Positions 60,759 to 64,000 of a stretch of 64,000 nt of DNA are shown piece by piece (position 1 is the stretch's first letter; each line of letters begins with the position of its first letter). This stretch comes from CAZOAR01 sp964577985. GTDB lineage: Bacteria; Gemmatimonadota; CAZMKB01; CAZNLH01. The stretch lies in assembly GCA_964577985.1 (NCBI GenBank), contig CAZOAR010000002.1, forward strand, positions 1 to 64,000, written 5' to 3'. Position numbers and translations under genes: made by a program. The notes under the pieces were generated by a model that was not told the origin of the DNA, searched no databases, and was given only the letters and a program-made list of their open reading frames with translations.

Positions 60759-61970
60759 TCAACGCTGTGCTATACCCACCATGTTCCACAGCGGCATGAA
60801 GACGCCCAGAGCAAGAAGGAGCATCATTCCGCCAAGCCCCACGAGCAGGATAGGCTCGATCGCGGCGGTCAACCTCTTGAGGTGGTAATCGATCTCCATC
60901 TCGTAGTGATGCGCTGCCTCATTAAGCATTTCTTCCATAGCCCCGGTCTCCTCACCGATCGATACCATCTGCACGAGGAGGGGGGGGAACGTCCCTTCCT
61001 GGTTCATAGGCACTGAAAGGCCGGTCCCACCCATGACCCGCTCTCTGACTCCCTCTATCCAACCTGCTATTATCTTATTGCCCACTGCCTCCCCGACGAC
61101 GTCGAGCGCCTCCAGTATTGGCACACCGCTGCCGGTGAGGATCGCCAGAATCTTAGCGAACCGGGACATTATCCCCTTCAATGTTATCCTTCCCACTGCG
61201 GGCAACTTCAGTTTGAGCATGTCCCGCGTCCTCATCCCACCGTCCGTCCGCAGCAGAAGACGTATCCCGACAGTGATGCCTGCTACGAGTATGAGGTTTA
61301 TGTACCAGTAGTTATGAAAAAAGTGGCTGACCCCCATCAGAATTCTCGTGGGAAGCGGCAGTTCCATGTCGAATCTCGCAAAGATGGTCATGAATTTCGG
61401 CAGAACATATGTGACCAGCACAAAAAAGGCGAGAGACATGACTATGATCACCATGACCGGGTATCTCATCGCCGATTTGATCTCTTCCTTCACCTTCTGC
61501 TCATACTCGAGGAGCCCGGAGAGTTTGTCGAGTACTTCATCCAGCCGTCCAGCGGTCTCTCCGGCCTTTATCGTGTTACGATACACAGGAGTGAACACGT
61601 CAGGCTGTTTCTTCATCGCCTCATACAGGGACGTTCCTTCCTGTATGTCTTTCAGCAGTAGTGAAATGACTTCCCGCATCTCCTTCTTCTCGTTCTGGTC
61701 GCGGAGAGACTGGAGGCCTCTTACAAGGGGGACGCCCGTCCTGACGAGCGTCTGAAACTGCTTGGTGAACAGGATCATATCATCGGGCTTTACCTTCTTC
61801 TCGAACAAGAAGTGGAATCCGGGGCCCGAATTGCTGCTCTTCCTGATACGAACGGGGACATATCCTATCTGCCCGATCTCCCGTGCGGCTTCCTGGACAC
61901 TTTCGCCCTCTATCTCACCCTTGACCAATCCTCCTCTCTCGTTTCTCGCCTGGTAAGCAAAGCGCGTCAT
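60759..61970 (-). CDS. pilC: type IV pilus inner-membrane platform protein (GspF/PilC family)
   Basis: The 403-residue protein has two repeats of the T2SSF domain, each with a PGE/PPL-type cytoplasmic bundle, and three membrane helices (MVIIVMSLAFFVLVTYVLPK; NLILVAGITVGIRLLL; ILLVGLGGMMLLLALGVFM). MTRFAYQARNERGGLVKGEI opens it, and AGETAGRLDEVLDKLSGLLE is a family signature. The ATG at 61970 with GGGGGTG upstream is preferred over the frame start at 62036. It anchors the PilB motor. The gene lies 84 nt after pilB. Confidence 0.93.
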   Translation of the reverse strand: MTRFAYQARNERGGLVKGEIEGESVQEAAREIGQIGYVPVRIRKSSNSGPGFHFLFEKKVKPDDMILFTKQFQTLVRTGVPLVRGLQSLRDQNEKKEMREVISLLLKDIQEGTSLYEAMKKQPDVFTPVYRNTIKAGETAGRLDEVLDKLSGLLEYEQKVKEEIKSAMRYPVMVIIVMSLAFFVLVTYVLPKFMTIFARFDMELPLPTRILMGVSHFFHNYWYINLILVAGITVGIRLLLRTDGGMRTRDMLKLKLPAVGRITLKGIMSRFAKILAILTGSGVPILEALDVVGEAVGNKIIAGWIEGVRERVMGGTGLSVPMNQEGTFPPLLVQMVSIGEETGAMEEMLNEAAHHYEMEIDYHLKRLTAAIEPILLVGLGGMMLLLALGVFMPLWNMVGIAQR

Positions 61971-62054
61971 CTCATGCACCCCCACGTCATCGTCCAGCGA
62001 CCATTGAAGACAACGGACCTCGAATGCCAATGACAACGCGGAGTGGTCGCACTA

Positions 62055-63755
62055 TTATTCATCGATTGTAACACCCAGGACCTCTTCAATCGTCGTTTCT
62101 CCCGACAGGACCTTCTTGAGACCGCTCTCCCTCAGCGAAGACATACCGTGAGATGCCGCAACCTCTTTAATTCTCGTGCTGTGCTGTTGCGTGAGTATGC
62201 AATTTCGGACTTCTTCGTTGATCACAAGAATCTCTATGACAGCCTTTCTTCCCCGGAATCCAGTCATTCGGCACTTGTCGCATCCTCTGGCCTGAAAAAA
62301 GGTGGCCCCTTCCGGCACTTCCTCCCTGAAGACGCTCTTCAGCAGTTCGGGAGCGGGTTCGAACGGCTGCTTGCAGCTTTCGCACAACACACGGATGAGT
62401 CTCTGCGCGATTACTCCAGATACCGTCGAGGCAAGGAGAAATGGTTCCACTCCCATTTCGATGAACCTCGTGAGCGCGCTGGAGGCATCGTTCGTGTGAA
62501 AGGTGGCAAGAACAAGATGACCCGTCATAGCGGCGTGAATAGCAACATCTGTAGTCTCCCTGTCCCTTATCTCTCCAACCATTATCACGTCGGGATCCTG
62601 CCTGAGAATTGCCCGCAGGCCATTAGCAAAATTCATTCCCGCCTTCGGATTGACCTGAGACTGCCTGATCAACTCCAGCTGGTATTCGACAGGGTCCTCG
62701 ATCGTGATGATGTTTTTGGAAACCGTATTTATCTCATTGAGCATCGCGTAGAGCGTGGTCGTCTTCCCGCTCCCCGTTGGTCCGGTTACGAGGATGAAGC
62801 CATATGGGTCCGCCAGCATCTCCTTCACTCTTTCCAGATCGTTCTCCTCGAGTCCCAGGTTCCTTATCCCCAGTGAGACAGCCCTCTTGTTCAACAACCG
62901 GAGCACAAGGTTCTCTCCGTGGATCGTGGGGAAGGTCGAGACCCTTACCCCGATATCTTCGGTAGGCAGATTGAGCTCGAAACGACCATCCTGGGGCACC
63001 CTGCTCTTGGCTATGTCGAGCTTCGCCATTACCTTGATTCGCGAGATGACGGGCAGTTGCAGACCCGTCGGCAGAACAGACACCTCCGACATCTTGCCGT
63101 CCACTCTGAACCGGGTCCGCGTGAACTTCGCCTCGGGCTCGATGTGAATATCGCTGGCCTTTTCCTTGACCGCCTGAAGGATCAACTCATTTACAAACCG
63201 TACTATCGGCCCCTCCTGGATCAACCCTTCCAGGTTCTTGACGTTGTACTCCTCCTCGCCATCCTGTCCCGTCGACGACTCGGAGACCTCACTTATCGCA
63301 TCGTCCAGCGTGGCGCTCGAACCGTAATAATTTCTTATCGCTTTATCCATGGCGGACATCGAGCTGAGTGCGGGTTCTACTTCGAGACCGGTTTCTCTTC
63401 GGATCTCATCCTGCGCCACTATATCACTCGGGTCAACCATGGCAACATTGAGCGTATTGCCGAGTTTGAACAACGGTATCACTTTGTAGGTCTCTGCAAG
63501 CCATTTGGAAATCAGCGAGACCGTCTGGGGCTCTATCACGTAGTGTTCGAGGTCAATTGTAGGTATACCGAGCTGCTCGCTCAGTATGCCTGTAAGGTCC
63601 TCCTCACGGATGAATTCAAGATCGACCAGAACCTCGCCCAGTTTCCGGGTCGAACCTCCCTGGACCTCCAGTGCTTCCTGCAGTTGCGCCTCAGTGATGA
63701 GTCCTCCCGAGAGGAGGATGTCCCCGAGTTTATCCTGCTTTTTGCTGCTCACCAT
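62055..63755 (-). CDS. pilB: type IV pilus assembly ATPase (GspE/PilB/MshE family)
   Basis: The 566-residue hexameric motor for pilus extension has an N-terminal MshEN/T2SSE domain (LGDILLSGGLITEAQLQEAL; LEHYVIEPQTVSLIS), possibly able to bind c-di-GMP. The C-terminal ATPase follows with Walker A GPTGSGKTTTLYAML, Asp box DPVEYQLELIRQSQVN, Walker B AILRQDPDVIMVGEIRD and a His box. A four-Cys zinc motif is present (CESCKQP...CDKCRMTGFRG). The ATG at 63755 (GGGAGGG just upstream) overlaps the response-regulator gene. No PilT retraction ATPase is in the window. Confidence 0.93.
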   Translation of the reverse strand: MVSSKKQDKLGDILLSGGLITEAQLQEALEVQGGSTRKLGEVLVDLEFIREEDLTGILSEQLGIPTIDLEHYVIEPQTVSLISKWLAETYKVIPLFKLGNTLNVAMVDPSDIVAQDEIRRETGLEVEPALSSMSAMDKAIRNYYGSSATLDDAISEVSESSTGQDGEEEYNVKNLEGLIQEGPIVRFVNELILQAVKEKASDIHIEPEAKFTRTRFRVDGKMSEVSVLPTGLQLPVISRIKVMAKLDIAKSRVPQDGRFELNLPTEDIGVRVSTFPTIHGENLVLRLLNKRAVSLGIRNLGLEENDLERVKEMLADPYGFILVTGPTGSGKTTTLYAMLNEINTVSKNIITIEDPVEYQLELIRQSQVNPKAGMNFANGLRAILRQDPDVIMVGEIRDRETTDVAIHAAMTGHLVLATFHTNDASSALTRFIEMGVEPFLLASTVSGVIAQRLIRVLCESCKQPFEPAPELLKSVFREEVPEGATFFQARGCDKCRMTGFRGRKAVIEILVINEEVRNCILTQQHSTRIKEVAASHGMSSLRESGLKKVLSGETTIEEVLGVTIDE

Positions 63756-64000
63756 TCCCTCCCGAGCCACTCGAGCCGTCAGCCCCCGTCAGCCTGTCTA
63801 TCATTTCTATCACTTCTACAACGTCGAACGGCTTGGTAAGATATTCGTCAGCTCCCACCTCTTTGCCCATGCTGACGTGATGTGTATCGGTCTTGGCGGT
63901 CAGGAGAACTACAGGAATGCCGCTGTACTGAGAATCGTATTTCAACATCCGGCAGACCTTGTATCCATCGAGATTGGGCATCATGATGTCCAGGAGGATG
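63730..64000 (-). CDS. response-regulator receiver protein, N-terminus beyond the window
   Basis: About 90 residues of a receiver domain are visible. Reading in from the window edge, the frame gives LDIMMPNLDGYKVCRMLK with the phospho-Asp just before MMP. It continues with the conserved Thr in PVVLLTAKTDTHH and Lys in GADEYLTKPFDVVEVI. The gene ends with a Gly/Ser tail (GADGSSGSGGNGEQQKAG) that overlaps pilB. The N-terminus lies right of 64000, so whether it is a single-domain regulator of PilG/PilH type or carries an upstream domain is unknown. Its place at the head of the visible pilus genes suggests control of pilus activity. Confidence 0.85.
   Translation of the reverse strand, partial: ILLDIMMPNLDGYKVCRMLKYDSQYSGIPVVLLTAKTDTHHVSMGKEVGADEYLTKPFDVVEVIEMIDRLTGADGSSGSGGNGEQQKAG

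Overview
The window is a dense, protein-coding stretch of a Gram-negative-type bacterial chromosome with high GC (roughly 55-60% by eye). I see no tRNA, rRNA, CRISPR array, phage or intact insertion sequence. The Bacteroidetes/Chlorobi-style sdhCAB order, several large secreted proteins ending in the NYPNPFNP-type FlgD-like/T9SS-like C-terminal domain, type I-alpha glutamine synthetase and multiheme cytochrome point to an FCB-group lineage, possibly an uncultivated phylum of the Krumholzibacteriota, Eisenbacteria or Zixibacteria kind. That placement is inference and no single gene proves it.

Layout. 1-3.7 kb: succinate dehydrogenase/fumarate reductase (sdhCAB, +). 3.8-19.3 kb: a head-to-tail minus-strand run of ten genes, most overlapping by 4-11 nt: three glycosyltransferases, an ABC exporter, two aminoglycoside-phosphotransferase-like kinases, a sulfatase-fold enzyme with a Thr in the nucleophile position, a DUF5666/outer-membrane-barrel protein, and two secreted proteins built from repeated Asp-rich domains. 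I read it as one undescribed envelope glycan or phosphoglycan synthesis and export unit, and it is the main candidate for a new system. Divergent from its first gene, at 19.3-19.5 kb, a consensus promoter and an intrinsic terminator bracket a strongly foldable non-coding region, a candidate small RNA. 19.5-25 kb: a TPR protein, a lipoprotein, a sigma-54 activator with a degenerate receiver, and two secreted or outer-membrane unknowns. 25.3-28.9 kb: a membrane glycosyltransferase fused to TPRs, and a radical SAM protein. 29-32 kb: a small secreted protein with a TIMP/NTR-like pattern beside a matrixin-type metalloprotease. 32-35.6 kb: HMG-CoA synthase, thiolase, DUF35 and a methylglutaconyl-CoA-hydratase-like enzyme, an archaeal-type acyl-CoA condensing unit. 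36-38 kb: a BNR/sialidase-like secreted protein preceded by an overlapping 43-residue secreted peptide that is too short for ordinary gene calling. 38.3-43.8 kb: a NicO-type metal transporter, a DUF5752 protein and trehalose genes (treT, otsB, otsA). 44-53.5 kb: a Lys/Ala/Glu-rich protein, cysK, ispE, a flippase-like membrane protein, a five-heme cytochrome, a cyclase-family hydrolase, glnA, a glycosyltransferase and tsaD. 53.6-64 kb: a minus-strand type IV pilus operon of MSHA-like order (response regulator, pilB, pilC, two pilins, ExeA/MshM ATPase, a pilM-pilN fusion, pilO, pilP, secretin), running off the right edge.

Promoters are easy to read here: about a dozen intergenic sites carry a full or nearly full TTGACA, 16-18 nt, then a recognisable -10, and they helped choose several starts. 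Gene starts were moved from the longest open frame where a Shine-Dalgarno sequence, promoter or overlap argued for it, and each case is explained.
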